This document shows, piece after piece, positions 17,872 to 27,147 of a DNA stretch of 64,000 bases (positions are counted from its first letter, which is position 1; each line of letters starts with the position of its first letter). The notes beneath the pieces were generated by a model. The model did not search any database and was not told the DNA's origin. It saw nothing but the letters and a program-made list of their open reading frames with translations. The DNA is from Vibrio panuliri (lineage in GTDB: Bacteria; Pseudomonadota; Gammaproteobacteria; Enterobacterales; Vibrionaceae): the NCBI RefSeq assembly GCF_009938205.1, contig NZ_AP019654.1, forward strand, positions 868,001 to 932,000, in the 5' to 3' direction. Position numbers and translations under genes: made by a program.

Positions 17872-19911
17872 ATGAGTTTTGGCCCTATAGGGATGAACAC
17901 TGGCATGGATATCAATGCCATGGTAAGCAAAATTGTTGAAGCGGAGCGTGCGCCAAAGCAGCAACGTATCAACAATGAGCTGAACCAGATTGATTCTAGC
18001 ATCAGTGCCTATGGTCGACTCAAAGAGTCGCTGGATACGATGAAAAACTTAATGGCAAGTTTTCGCCAAGAGAAAGCGTTTGCGGCAAGAAAGGTGGAGT
18101 CGAATGACGATACTGTCGTGTCCGCAACCGCAACAACCGAAGCGATAGCAGGTCGTTATGCCGTCGATGTACTGCAGCTTGCCCAAAGCCACAAAATTGC
18201 GTCAGATGTTCTACCGGAAGATGCAAAATTTGGCGCGGGTAAGTTGCGTATCGCGATGGGCAACAAATCATTTGTTGTTGATGTAAGAGAGCACTCCAAG
18301 CTCACGGATATCGTTCGAAATATTAACGGCGATAAAAGTAATCCTGGAGTGCGAGCTTCTGTTATCAATGACGTCAACGGACCCCGACTGATTGTCGCTT
18401 CCGATTTGTCTGGAGAAGACCATGCGGTCAGCATGAGTGTTGAAACAGATAAACCCAATAATCTTCTCAAACGTTTCGAGTACAAAAATCTCGAACAACG
18501 AGTTTCCGATCTAGAAAAAGCTCGCGCATCTGCGCAAGAGTTACTTAATCCTTTGACGCCTCAAGAGCAGTTGGTGGCAGACAGAATTGCCCAACGCAAT
18601 ATTGATGCGGCAAAAGGCGTAGATCAAGAGATTGCCGATGCGACGAAGCAGGCGGCAACCATTGCCGATCCCAATGCCGCTCGAGATGTTACGCCGACCA
18701 ATCCGATTTCCGATCAAGCAGTCGCCGCTGCAGCAAGCGCGGGACAAGCTGCCAACCAATATATTAAACCGGAAGATCGTATTCCCGGCTGGACTGAAAC
18801 TGCGTCTGGCACCCTGTTAGATTCTTACTGGGAACCAGAGCCAGAATTGGATGACAAAGCTCGTGAAAAATCGTCGGATATTCCCGGTTGGAGCAATACC
18901 GCTTCCGGCACGCTAACCGATTCCTATGTAACACCGAAGGAAGCCCAAGCCGCATTGGACAAAAAGTTGGCGGCGGAGCAAGCGGTCATCGATGCGGCAC
19001 ACAAAGATGAAATTGCTAAGATTGACGCAGCCCTTGCTGCTGGTGAGCTCAATGATGCTCAAGCAAAGCAGGCGAAGTTAGATTTGTTGTCGCCGGAACA
19101 GCGTCAATACATTGAGCGAATTGAAAAAGCGCAACAAGACCTTAAAGCCGCGCAGTCATCATTTGATGCTTACAATGGCATGAGTCAGGTGCAAGCGGCA
19201 CAAGACTCCAAGGTGATGCTCGATGGTGTGGCACAACTCTCTAGCAATAACAATATTATTGAGAATGCGATTGATGGGGTAGACCTCACTCTTAAAGGTC
19301 GCACGCAACCAGGCAAGCCGGCCTCAGAAATCGACATTGAATATGACCGTCAAGGCGTACGTGAAGATATTGAACAGTTCGTCGCGGCCTATAATCAGTT
19401 TTACCAACTATCAAAAGATCTCTCGAGTGTCGATCCGGTGACAGGTCAGCGTGGCCCGTTAGCAGGTGACAGCGTGGTTCGCAGTGCCGACTCACGCTTA
19501 AAGTCAGTGTTCTCTTCAAGCATTGAACCAGCGCCAGAAGATCTTAAATCTTTAACAGAGTTTGGTATTACGACCACGCGCCAAGGTACGCTGGAAATTA
19601 ACTATTCCATGCTTGACCGTCAGCTAAACAACAACTTCAACAAACTTGAGGACTTCTTTGGTGGCAACCAAGGTTTTGCCAAAAAAGTTGAAGATGCGAT
19701 TCACGGCATTACCGGTGTACAAGGTGCACTGCGTACTCGTGAGCAGAGTTTGGTGGAGCGTAATTATCGGATTCAGGATGAGCAGTCTAACTTAGATCGC
19801 CGCATGGAAAGTTTAGAGAAGCGAACTCACGCCAAATTTACGGCAATGCAGGATTCAACCAGCAAAATGCAGCACCAGTTAGCGGGGATGATGAATGCAC
19901 TTGGAGGATGA
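17872..19911 (+). CDS. fliD: Flagellar filament cap protein FliD (HAP2)
   Basis: A 679-residue cap protein that sits at the filament tip and guides flagellin assembly. The N-terminal FliD domain begins FGPIGMNTGMDINAMVSKIV; the C-terminal FliD domain covers roughly residues 440-660 and ends in a coiled coil (NLDRRMESLEKR). The long middle region is predicted helical and Ala/Gln-rich. It contains two copies of an IPGW-x-x-TASGTL-x-DSY motif at about residues 304 and 337. Called flaH in V. parahaemolyticus. The downstream flaI gene overlaps its last codons. Confidence 0.93.
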   Translation: MSFGPIGMNTGMDINAMVSKIVEAERAPKQQRINNELNQIDSSISAYGRLKESLDTMKNLMASFRQEKAFAARKVESNDDTVVSATATTEAIAGRYAVDVLQLAQSHKIASDVLPEDAKFGAGKLRIAMGNKSFVVDVREHSKLTDIVRNINGDKSNPGVRASVINDVNGPRLIVASDLSGEDHAVSMSVETDKPNNLLKRFEYKNLEQRVSDLEKARASAQELLNPLTPQEQLVADRIAQRNIDAAKGVDQEIADATKQAATIADPNAARDVTPTNPISDQAVAAAASAGQAANQYIKPEDRIPGWTETASGTLLDSYWEPEPELDDKAREKSSDIPGWSNTASGTLTDSYVTPKEAQAALDKKLAAEQAVIDAAHKDEIAKIDAALAAGELNDAQAKQAKLDLLSPEQRQYIERIEKAQQDLKAAQSSFDAYNGMSQVQAAQDSKVMLDGVAQLSSNNNIIENAIDGVDLTLKGRTQPGKPASEIDIEYDRQGVREDIEQFVAAYNQFYQLSKDLSSVDPVTGQRGPLAGDSVVRSADSRLKSVFSSSIEPAPEDLKSLTEFGITTTRQGTLEINYSMLDRQLNNNFNKLEDFFGGNQGFAKKVEDAIHGITGVQGALRTREQSLVERNYRIQDEQSNLDRRMESLEKRTHAKFTAMQDSTSKMQHQLAGMMNALGG

Positions 19912-20218
19912 TTTTCAGGCAAAGTTGAGTCAATTAAGTGATCTTGATCAACTTATCACTGAACAACTATCATTAAGCGACATTAATGCTGAAGAAATTA
20001 CTCAGTTGGTCGATAAAAGGGAACAATTATTGCTGGGTATTCTATCTATGATAGATGAAGCGCCAAAATTAGCTCAATTGGAGTCTTGGCGAGCAGCAGT
20101 TTATCAAACACAAAAAGTACTGGGTTTGATGCAAGAGCAAACACGATCTATTGGTCAATCTCTGCACAAATACCGACACGGCAATAAGTCGGTACAACAG
20201 TACAAAAAGTTTTTATAA
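19895..20218 (+). CDS. flaI: Flagellar protein FlaI (FliT-like export chaperone position)
   Basis: A 107-residue, mostly helical, soluble protein overlapping the end of fliD by 17 bp and followed 12 bp later by fliS. In V. parahaemolyticus the gene at this place is flaI. Size, helical character and location between fliD and fliS suggest a role like FliT, the chaperone of FliD, but sequence similarity to FliT cannot be judged here. The C-terminal RHGNKSVQQYKKF is basic. Confidence 0.75.
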   Translation: MHLEDDFQAKLSQLSDLDQLITEQLSLSDINAEEITQLVDKREQLLLGILSMIDEAPKLAQLESWRAAVYQTQKVLGLMQEQTRSIGQSLHKYRHGNKSVQQYKKFL

Positions 20219-20230
20219 AAGAGGAATGTT

Positions 20231-20641
20231 ATGCGTGGTTCATTACAGGCTTACAAGAAGGTATCGGTAGATAGCCAGCTCAGTGCGGCCTCCCCGCATA
20301 AAATTGTACAGATGCTGATGGCGGGTGCTATTGAGCGTCTGATCCAAGGTAAAGCGGCGATGCAACAAGGCAACATCCCAGCTAAGGGTGAGCGCTTGGG
20401 TAAGGCTCTCGATATTATTATCAGTTTACGCAGCTGCTTATCGATGGATGATGGTGGTGATATCGCACAAAATCTGGATCAATTATATGAATTCATGATT
20501 ACACAAATAACTGCGGCGAACCACAAAAATGACCCTCAACCTATTGATGACGTGATTGAGATAATTCGTGAGATAAAGTCGGCTTGGGACCAGATTCCAA
20601 CTGAGTTTCATAACCTCACCGCTAAAGAAGTTGGTTTGTAA
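20231..20641 (+). CDS. fliS: Flagellar export chaperone FliS
   Basis: A 136-residue helical chaperone that binds the C-terminal helices of flagellin and prevents premature assembly before export. Family features are seen: the N-terminal YKKVSVDSQLSAASPHKIVQ and LMAGAIERLIQGKAAM, and an aspartate-rich loop before the last helix. Called flaJ in V. parahaemolyticus. Last gene of the flaG-fliD-flaI-fliS group. Confidence 0.93.
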   Translation: MRGSLQAYKKVSVDSQLSAASPHKIVQMLMAGAIERLIQGKAAMQQGNIPAKGERLGKALDIIISLRSCLSMDDGGDIAQNLDQLYEFMITQITAANHKNDPQPIDDVIEIIREIKSAWDQIPTEFHNLTAKEVGL

Positions 20642-20888
20642 ATTTTTTGTTTAAATCATGCTGATATTATTAGTTATTTAGAACCAAAGCCTTTGGGTAA
20701 ACATCACACCATATAATTGCTTGGTTGCCTTATTTTTTTTATCAAATAGAATATAAGCCACTATATCCCTAGTGGCTAATTTAGTTGCATATTCTTTTTA
20801 ACTTAAGTGCTGTTCATAAATTGATCAGTCAAATAAGTGAATTTCAGTTTGCAACTCCAAGTATTAACGAAGGCAATCATTCTCATCT
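20642..20888 (+). promoter_or_regulatory. fliS-flrA intergenic region
   Basis: An AT-rich 247-bp spacer. AGCCACTA-TATCCC-TAGTGGCT (20756-20777) forms an 8-bp hairpin that could end the fliS transcript, although no T-run follows. The promoter of flrA, the top regulator, must lie here; no clear sigma-54 or sigma-28 element was seen, consistent with ordinary sigma-70 control. Confidence 0.4.
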
Positions 20889-22355
20889 ATGCAAGGCTTA
20901 GCAAAATTACTTGTCATTGAAGACGACGCTCAAGCGCAGACCAATCTAGCTTCAATTCTAGACTTCGTTGGCGAGCAGTGTGAGGTAGTTAGCGCTGCAC
21001 AAATTGACTCGCTAGATCTTTCAGGTATCTGGTCTGGTTGCATTATCGGTTCAATTCACAAGGTTGACGATGCAGCTAAGTTGAATGATCGACTTTCAAA
21101 CGCAAGCCATATCCCACTTTTGATCGCTAATCCAGCGTTCTCGTTTGCCGACGATCTGACCAACTATGTTGGCGATCTTGCTTATCCACTCAATTACCCG
21201 CAGTTGAGCGAAGCGTTGCGTCATTGCAAAGACTTTCTCGGACGCAAAGGCGTCAACGTGGTGTCTAGCGAACGCAAAAACACCCTGTTTCGCAGTTTGG
21301 TTGGTCAGAGCCATGGCATCAAAGAAGTTCGTCACCTGATAGAACAAGTTTCATCGACCGAAGCCAATGTGCTGATCCTCGGTGAGTCTGGTACTGGTAA
21401 AGAAGTCGTCGCACGCAATATTCATTATCACTCTTCTCGTCGTGGTGGCCCATTTGTGCCGATCAATTGCGGCGCTATCCCGCCAGATCTGCTTGAAAGT
21501 GAGTTGTTTGGTCATGAAAAAGGCGCGTTTACTGGTGCTATTACCTCACGTAAAGGACGTTTTGAGTTAGCTGAGGGCGGTACTCTGTTTTTGGATGAGA
21601 TCGGCGATATGCCGATGCCAATGCAGGTTAAACTGCTACGTGTCTTGCAAGAGCGCTGCTTTGAACGGGTGGGCGGTAACAACACTATTCGTGCCAATGT
21701 ACGTGTGATTGCTGCTACGCATCGAAACCTAGATACGATGATTGATGATGGCTCGTTTAGAGAAGATCTCTATTACCGACTCAACGTATTCCCAATTGAA
21801 ATGCCGGCACTGCGTGAGCGCAAAGATGATATTCCTTTGTTGCTACAAGAGCTAATGACGCGAATGGAAGCAGAAGGGGCTCAGCCGATTTGCTTTACTC
21901 CTCGCGCGGTTAACTCACTGATGGAACATGACTGGCCAGGTAATGTGCGTGAGCTGGCGAATCTCGTTGAGCGTATGATCATTCTGTATCCGAATAGTCT
22001 TGTCGATGTGAATCACTTACCGACGAAATATCGTTACAGTGACATCCCTGAGTTTCAGCCAGAATACAATCCGTTTGTCTCCGTTGAGGAGCAAGAAAGA
22101 GACGTGTTACAAAACATTTTCTCTGAAGACTTTAGCGTTGACGAAATGGATATTTTCCCAGCAGGGGAGCACGCGCCGCAAGCATTACCACCTGAGGGCG
22201 TCAATCTCAAAGAGATGTTGGCAGACCTAGAAGTGAACATGATCAACCAAGCATTAGACGCGCAAGGTGGCATTGTTGCCCGAGCGGCAGATATGCTGGG
22301 GATGCGACGTACCACATTGGTCGAGAAAATGCGCAAATACAACCTGCAACGATAA
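20889..22355 (+). CDS. flrA: FlrA, sigma-54-dependent master regulator of flagellar genes
   Basis: A 488-residue enhancer-binding protein at the top of the Vibrio flagellar hierarchy. It has a FleQ-type receiver-like N-terminal domain (residues 1-120) that lacks the phospho-acceptor pattern (CIIGSI where DVVLxDxxMP is usual). The AAA+ domain shows Walker A GESGTGKE, the sigma-54 contact loop GAFTGA and [12 protein letters not shown]. The C-terminal Fis-type helix-turn-helix includes [16 protein letters not shown]. In Vibrio FlrA activity is known to be antagonised by c-di-GMP and FlhG. Its expected target, the flrBC promoter, follows directly. Also named flaK. Confidence 0.95.
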   Translation: MQGLAKLLVIEDDAQAQTNLASILDFVGEQCEVVSAAQIDSLDLSGIWSGCIIGSIHKVDDAAKLNDRLSNASHIPLLIANPAFSFADDLTNYVGDLAYPLNYPQLSEALRHCKDFLGRKGVNVVSSERKNTLFRSLVGQSHGIKEVRHLIEQVSSTEANVLILGESGTGKEVVARNIHYHSSRRGGPFVPINCGAIPPDLLESELFGHEKGAFTGAITSRKGRFELAEGGTLFLDEIGDMPMPMQVKLLRVLQERCFERVGGNNTIRANVRVIAATHRNLDTMIDDGSFREDLYYRLNVFPIEMPALRERKDDIPLLLQELMTRMEAEGAQPICFTPRAVNSLMEHDWPGNVRELANLVERMIILYPNSLVDVNHLPTKYRYSDIPEFQPEYNPFVSVEEQERDVLQNIFSEDFSVDEMDIFPAGEHAPQALPPEGVNLKEMLADLEVNMINQALDAQGGIVARAADMLGMRRTTLVEKMRKYNLQR

Positions 22356-22464
22356 TGATTGTTGCCAGTACAAATGTCCGTGTTTGATATGGTTTGACTG
22401 GCTCCTATGACAGTGTCAAAAAATCGACCATAACTTAACTGTTTGATTTTATTAAATAATGGCT

Positions 22465-22480
22465 TGGCGTGCTTTTTGCA
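22465..22480 (+). promoter_or_regulatory. Sigma-54 promoter of flrBC
   Basis: TGGCGT-GCTTT-TTGCA fits TGGCAC-N5-TTGCW with correct GG/GC spacing, 55 bp before the flrB start. It is enclosed by a 10-bp perfect inverted repeat (AATGGCTTGG at 22458-22467 and CCAAGCCATT at 22483-22492). FlrA is the expected activator. Confidence 0.85.
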
Positions 22481-22534
22481 TTCCAAGCCATTGCAGTATT
22501 TAAGGCAAAATAACGACGAGTAAGTTGGTCAGCG

Positions 22535-23569
22535 ATGGATAACCATTTAGGGTCTTTAGAAGAACAAGTAGAACGCTATAAACAGGTGCTTGATGTCATG
22601 CCTGCAGGCGTCATCCTTTTGGATACTCAGGGTGTGGTCAGAGAGGCCAACCCGGAAGCGGAGCGCTTATTAGAGGTCCCGCTGGTTGGGCATAAATGGT
22701 TTGAAGTGATTCAATGGGCGTTCGCCCCCCGTGAAGATGATGGTCATGAGATTTCGTTACGCAATGGCAGCAAAGTGCGCCTAGCGATTTCCGCATCAGC
22801 CACAGGGCAATTGATTCTGATCACTGACTTGACTGAGACTCGTCTATTGCAATCGCGCATTAGTGATTTGCAGCGCCTGTCCTCATTAGGACGAATGGTT
22901 GCTTCATTGGCGCATCAAGTGCGCACCCCTTTGTCGAGTGCGATGTTGTATGCGGCGAACCTTAGCGCTCCCAACTTACCGCCTGCAACCAAAGAGCGTT
23001 TTCAAACCAAATTGCTAGATCGCCTCCAAGATCTTGAAAAGCAGGTCAATGATATGCTGCTGTTTGCCAAAGGTGGTGATAACAAAGTGGTCAAGCCGTT
23101 CTCCGTTGCGGATTTGGTCGCTGAATTCTCACCCATGGTTGAAACCGCGATCAAGAACAATGGCATCGACTATTGCTTAGAGGTGGAAGAGCAAGAGACG
23201 CGATTAATGGGCAATGCTAACGCAATCGCCTCTGCGCTGAGCAACCTAGTGATGAATGCGATTCAGATCGCGGGCAAGGGCTCACAGCTTGACGTCTTTT
23301 TCCGTCCGGTGAATGGCGAGCTTAAGATTTCGGTTCAAGACAGTGGGCCAGGTGTGGCAAAAGAGCTGCAGCAAAAAATTATGGAACCTTTCTTTACGAC
23401 ACGCTCCCAAGGCACTGGCTTGGGGTTGGCCGTGGTACAAATGGTGTGTCGCGCCCATGACGGAAGGTTAGAACTTATTTCTGAAGAGGGAGAAGGGGCG
23501 TGTTTCACGGTATGCATACCATTGGAACGTCAATTTTCGCTTGAACAATCAGTAACGACTGGAGAATAA
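22535..23569 (+). CDS. flrB: FlrB, flagellar sensor histidine kinase
   Basis: A 344-residue soluble kinase with no membrane segment. A PAS domain (about residues 10-110) is followed by the H-box SLAHQVRTPLSSAMLYA with the phosphorylated His, then the ATPase domain with N-box NLVMNAIQIA and G-boxes DSGPGV and GTGLGLAVVQ. It phosphorylates FlrC, whose gene starts one base after the flrB stop. Also named flaL. Confidence 0.95.
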   Translation: MDNHLGSLEEQVERYKQVLDVMPAGVILLDTQGVVREANPEAERLLEVPLVGHKWFEVIQWAFAPREDDGHEISLRNGSKVRLAISASATGQLILITDLTETRLLQSRISDLQRLSSLGRMVASLAHQVRTPLSSAMLYAANLSAPNLPPATKERFQTKLLDRLQDLEKQVNDMLLFAKGGDNKVVKPFSVADLVAEFSPMVETAIKNNGIDYCLEVEEQETRLMGNANAIASALSNLVMNAIQIAGKGSQLDVFFRPVNGELKISVQDSGPGVAKELQQKIMEPFFTTRSQGTGLGLAVVQMVCRAHDGRLELISEEGEGACFTVCIPLERQFSLEQSVTTGE

Positions 23570-23570
23570 C

Positions 23571-24977
23571 ATGGCTCAAAGCAAGGTACTTATCGTAGAG
23601 GATGACGAAGGTCTACGTGAAGCACTCGTCGATACCTTAGCGCTTGCGGGCTACGAATGGCTCGAGGCCGATAGCGCGGAAGATGCATTAGTAAAGCTCA
23701 AATCAAATGCAGTCGATATCGTTGTATCTGACGTGCAAATGGCTGGAATGGGTGGTTTGGCACTACTACGTAGCATCAAACAGCACTGGCCAAACTTACC
23801 TGTGTTACTGATGACCGCTTATGCCAATATCGAAGATGCGGTATCTGCGATGAAAGATGGTGCGATTGATTATATGGCGAAGCCATTTGCACCAGAAGTT
23901 TTACTCAATATGGTCAGCCGTTACGCTCCGGTGAAGTCGGATGACAATGGCGATGCTGTCGTTGCCGATGAGAAAAGTCTTAAGTTACTCGCTTTAGCGG
24001 AAAAAGTGGCGAAAACCGACGCTAACGTGATGATTCTCGGTCCAAGTGGTTCTGGTAAAGAAGTGATGTCTCGTTACATTCACAATGCCTCGAATCGTAA
24101 AGATGGTCCGTTTGTCGCGATTAACTGTGCCGCGATCCCAGACAATATGCTCGAAGCCACCCTGTTTGGTTACGAGAAAGGGGCGTTTACCGGCGCTGTT
24201 CAGGCCTGCCCAGGTAAGTTTGAACAAGCCCAAGGCGGTACGATTTTGCTTGATGAGATCAGTGAGATGGATCTGAGCTTACAAGCGAAACTTCTGCGTG
24301 TATTGCAAGAGCGTGAAGTAGAACGTTTAGGCAGTCGTAAAAGCATCAAACTGGATGTGCGAGTGCTAGCCACCAGTAACCGAGACCTAAAGCAGTATGT
24401 ACAAGAAGGCAATTTCCGCGAAGACTTGTACTACCGTTTGAATGTTTTCCCAATTGCATGGCCGGCTTTGTGTGAACGCCAAGGCGATATTGTGCCTCTG
24501 GCAACACACTTAATTGAGCGCCATTGCCAGAAGCAAGGTTTGCCAGTACCGAATCTTGGTGATGATGCACAAGCGAAGCTATTGGCTTACCCTTGGCCGG
24601 GTAACGTTCGTGAGCTTGATAATGTTGTACAACGTGCGTTGATCCTAAGTGAAAGTGGTCACATCAATGCGGAGCATATCTTACTCGAAGGGTTAGATTG
24701 GCAAGATGCGACCAGCTTGCAGCAAGTGGTAGAAAATGGAACCGTTGTCGCGCCAAACGTTAAACCGATCGCTGAAGTAGAGACACCAAACGGATTATCG
24801 AATCATACCGGGCTAGGTAATGAACTTAGAGATCAAGAGTATGCTATTATCCTTGAAACTTTAGTTGAGTGTGGCGGTCGTCGTAAAGAGATGGCTGACA
24901 AGCTCGGTATTAGCCCGCGAACTTTGCGCTATAAGCTCGCAAAAATGCGTGATGCAGGGATTGATATTCCAAACTAA
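23571..24977 (+). CDS. flrC: FlrC, sigma-54-dependent response regulator
   Basis: A 468-residue NtrC-type activator. Its receiver has the full phosphorylation set: acidic pocket VEDDEG, acceptor Asp in VVSDVQMAGMGG (about residue 54), and Lys in YMAKPF. The AAA+ domain has GPSGSGKE and the sigma-54 loop GAFTGA; the C-terminal helix-turn-helix includes MADKLGISPRTLRYKL. Phosphorylated by FlrB, it activates later flagellar sigma-54 promoters, probably including the one before fliE. Also named flaM. Confidence 0.95.
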   Translation: MAQSKVLIVEDDEGLREALVDTLALAGYEWLEADSAEDALVKLKSNAVDIVVSDVQMAGMGGLALLRSIKQHWPNLPVLLMTAYANIEDAVSAMKDGAIDYMAKPFAPEVLLNMVSRYAPVKSDDNGDAVVADEKSLKLLALAEKVAKTDANVMILGPSGSGKEVMSRYIHNASNRKDGPFVAINCAAIPDNMLEATLFGYEKGAFTGAVQACPGKFEQAQGGTILLDEISEMDLSLQAKLLRVLQEREVERLGSRKSIKLDVRVLATSNRDLKQYVQEGNFREDLYYRLNVFPIAWPALCERQGDIVPLATHLIERHCQKQGLPVPNLGDDAQAKLLAYPWPGNVRELDNVVQRALILSESGHINAEHILLEGLDWQDATSLQQVVENGTVVAPNVKPIAEVETPNGLSNHTGLGNELRDQEYAIILETLVECGGRRKEMADKLGISPRTLRYKLAKMRDAGIDIPN

Positions 24978-25006
24978 CGTGCTATTTTCTCAAGTTGATA
25001 ACTTGA

Positions 25007-25022
25007 TGGCATAGCCTTTGCA
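25007..25022 (+). promoter_or_regulatory. Sigma-54 promoter of the fliE operon
   Basis: TGGCAT-AGCCT-TTGCA, an almost exact match to TGGCAC-N5-TTGCW with correct spacing, about 55-70 bp before fliE. It likely drives the basal-body genes under FlrA or FlrC. Confidence 0.88.
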
Positions 25023-25075
25023 GTGTCAGTAATATAGCGGAGTGGGCAGTCAAAGAATTGACTTATGAGGTAATG

Positions 25076-25387
25076 ATGAGAATAGATGGCTTTAATAGTG
25101 AAATGCAGGCGTTAATGTTAGAAGCAACTAACAGTAAACCGGCTGCGACAGGTCACACCGTCGGTGCTGACTTTAAAGATCTATTGAGCAATGCCATCAA
25201 TAATGTCAACAGCCTATCTAAGACTTCCAGTGAACTCCAAACCCGTTTTGACCGCGGCGATGAGAACGTTTCATTATCAGACGTGATGATCGCTCGCAAT
25301 AAATCAAGCGTCGCATTTGAGGCTACAATTCAGGTACGTAACAAGCTAGTCGAATCGTACAAAGAATTGATGAATATGCCAGTTTAA
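25076..25387 (+). CDS. fliE: Flagellar hook-basal body protein FliE
   Basis: About 103 residues. FliE links the MS-ring FliF to the proximal rod and is the first rod protein exported. The conserved C-terminal segment DVMIARNKSSVAFEATIQVR is seen, followed by the typical LVESYKELMNMPV end. The start at 25076 (MRIDGFNSEMQ) is chosen because the GAGG ribosome site is too close to the ATG one codon upstream. A TTG at 25058 is unlikely. First gene of the fliEFGHIJ run. Confidence 0.92.
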   Translation: MRIDGFNSEMQALMLEATNSKPAATGHTVGADFKDLLSNAINNVNSLSKTSSELQTRFDRGDENVSLSDVMIARNKSSVAFEATIQVRNKLVESYKELMNMPV

Positions 25388-25401
25388 TTTAGGTATCGTC
25401 A

Positions 25402-27147
25402 GTGTCTGAGCAAAACAACTCCACAGATTTAGCCATTTCTGGATCCGCATCAGAGGGGGCGCTTGTCACCCATCATGACTTGGGTCATGATGGGCAAAAC
25501 CCAGATGTCGATGAAAAAAGTAGCTCAAAGTTTGATATGGCTGTCGGGGATCTTGACCTTATTCGTCAGATCGTACTGGTCTTAGCAATATCAATTTGTG
25601 TGGCGCTGATCGTCATGCTGTTTTTCTGGGTGAAAGAACCAGAAATGCGTCCTCTCGGTATATATGAAACCGAAGAACTTATTCCAATCCTTGACCATCT
25701 TGATGGACAAAAGCTGGAGTACAAACTTGAAGGCAACACCATTATGGTGCCTGCGAGTGAGTACAACAGCCTGAAGCTAAACCTTGCCCGTGCAGGTCTG
25801 AATCAAGCCACTGAAGCTGGAGACGATATCTTGTTGCAAGATATGGGCTTTGGTGTATCTCAACGTCTAGAGCTTGAACGCCTAAAACTAAGCCGTGAGC
25901 GACAACTCTCGCAAGCGATGGAAGAGATGCAGCAAGTGCGTCGAGCGCGGGTACTTTTAGCGCTACCTAAGCAAAGTGTGTTTGTTCGTCATAATCAAGA
26001 GGCGTCAGCCTCAGTGTTTTTGACTTTGAAGTCCGGTAGCAGCCTAAAGCAAGAAGAGGTCGACTCGATTGTTGATATGGTGGCGAGTGCCGTTCCGGGC
26101 ATGAAGCCGACTCGCGTTACTGTGACAGATCAACATGGTCGTCTACTTAGCTCTGGTTCACAAGATGCCGCATCTATGGCTCGTCGCAAAGAACATGAGT
26201 TAGAGCGCAAGCAAGAAGAAGCGCTACGCGAAAAAATCGACTCGGTGTTGATCCCGATTTTGGGCTTTGGCAATTATACCGCGCAAGTGGACATTGAGCT
26301 GGACTTCAGTGCTGTCGAACAAACGCGTAAAAGTTATGATCCGAATACACCGTCAACGCGCAGCGAATATACGCTAGAGGATTACAACAATGGCAATGTG
26401 GTTGCTGGTGTACCAGGTGCGTTGAGTAACCAACCGCCTGCTGATGCATCGATTCCGCAAGACGTTGCACAAATGAAAGATGGCTCGGTGTTGGGGCAGG
26501 GTTCTGTGCACAAGGAAGCAACGCGCAACTTTGAACTTGATACCACCATTAGCCATGAACGTCGTCAAACTGGGGTGGTGAATCGTCAAACGGTCGCGGT
26601 TGCGATTAAGAATCGCCCTGTGGTTAATCCAGAAACTGGCGCGACGACTTATCAACCATTATCAGCCTCAGAGCTCGATTCTATTCGTCAGGTTCTTATT
26701 GGTGCGGTTGGCTTTAGCCAAGCCCGTGGCGATCTGCTTAACGTGTTAAGTATGCAGTTTGCTGAACCACAAATGGATGAAGTGATTGATGCACCGATTT
26801 GGGAAAACCCACACTTCAGCGATTGGGTACGTTGGTTTGCTAGTGCGCTGGTCATCATCATCGTTGTGTTGGTGCTGGTTCGCCCTGCGATGAAGAAACT
26901 GCTTAACCCTGCTGCGGACGAAGACGAGCAAATGTACGGTCCTGATGGATTACCAATCGGTGTTGATGGTGAAACCAGCTTGATCGGCGGTGACCTTGAT
27001 GGTGGTGAACTGTTTGAGTTTGGTTCAAGTATTGATTTGCCGAACCTCCACAAAGATGAAGACGTATTGAAAGCTGTGCGCGCGCTAGTGGCGAATGAGC
27101 CAGAGCTGGCGGCGCAAGTTGTGAAGAACTGGATGAAAGATGGCTAA
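25402..27147 (+). CDS. fliF: Flagellar MS-ring protein FliF
   Basis: A 581-residue protein whose many copies form the MS ring in the inner membrane. It has two membrane segments, about residues 52-75 (LVLAISICVALIVMLFFWV) and about 475-495 (WFASALVIIIVVLVLV), with a large periplasmic ring-building region between them (EYNSLKLNLARAGLN is the YscJ/FliF part). The cytoplasmic C-terminus that binds FliG ends VVKNWMKDG. GTG start. The 3' end overlaps fliG by 8 bp. Confidence 0.96.
   Translation: MSEQNNSTDLAISGSASEGALVTHHDLGHDGQNPDVDEKSSSKFDMAVGDLDLIRQIVLVLAISICVALIVMLFFWVKEPEMRPLGIYETEELIPILDHLDGQKLEYKLEGNTIMVPASEYNSLKLNLARAGLNQATEAGDDILLQDMGFGVSQRLELERLKLSRERQLSQAMEEMQQVRRARVLLALPKQSVFVRHNQEASASVFLTLKSGSSLKQEEVDSIVDMVASAVPGMKPTRVTVTDQHGRLLSSGSQDAASMARRKEHELERKQEEALREKIDSVLIPILGFGNYTAQVDIELDFSAVEQTRKSYDPNTPSTRSEYTLEDYNNGNVVAGVPGALSNQPPADASIPQDVAQMKDGSVLGQGSVHKEATRNFELDTTISHERRQTGVVNRQTVAVAIKNRPVVNPETGATTYQPLSASELDSIRQVLIGAVGFSQARGDLLNVLSMQFAEPQMDEVIDAPIWENPHFSDWVRWFASALVIIIVVLVLVRPAMKKLLNPAADEDEQMYGPDGLPIGVDGETSLIGGDLDGGELFEFGSSIDLPNLHKDEDVLKAVRALVANEPELAAQVVKNWMKDG

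Noticed and set aside
25058..25075. Upstream TTG/ATG starts for fliE
   Set aside because: The GAGG ribosome site lies inside this stretch and has proper spacing only to the ATG at 25076.
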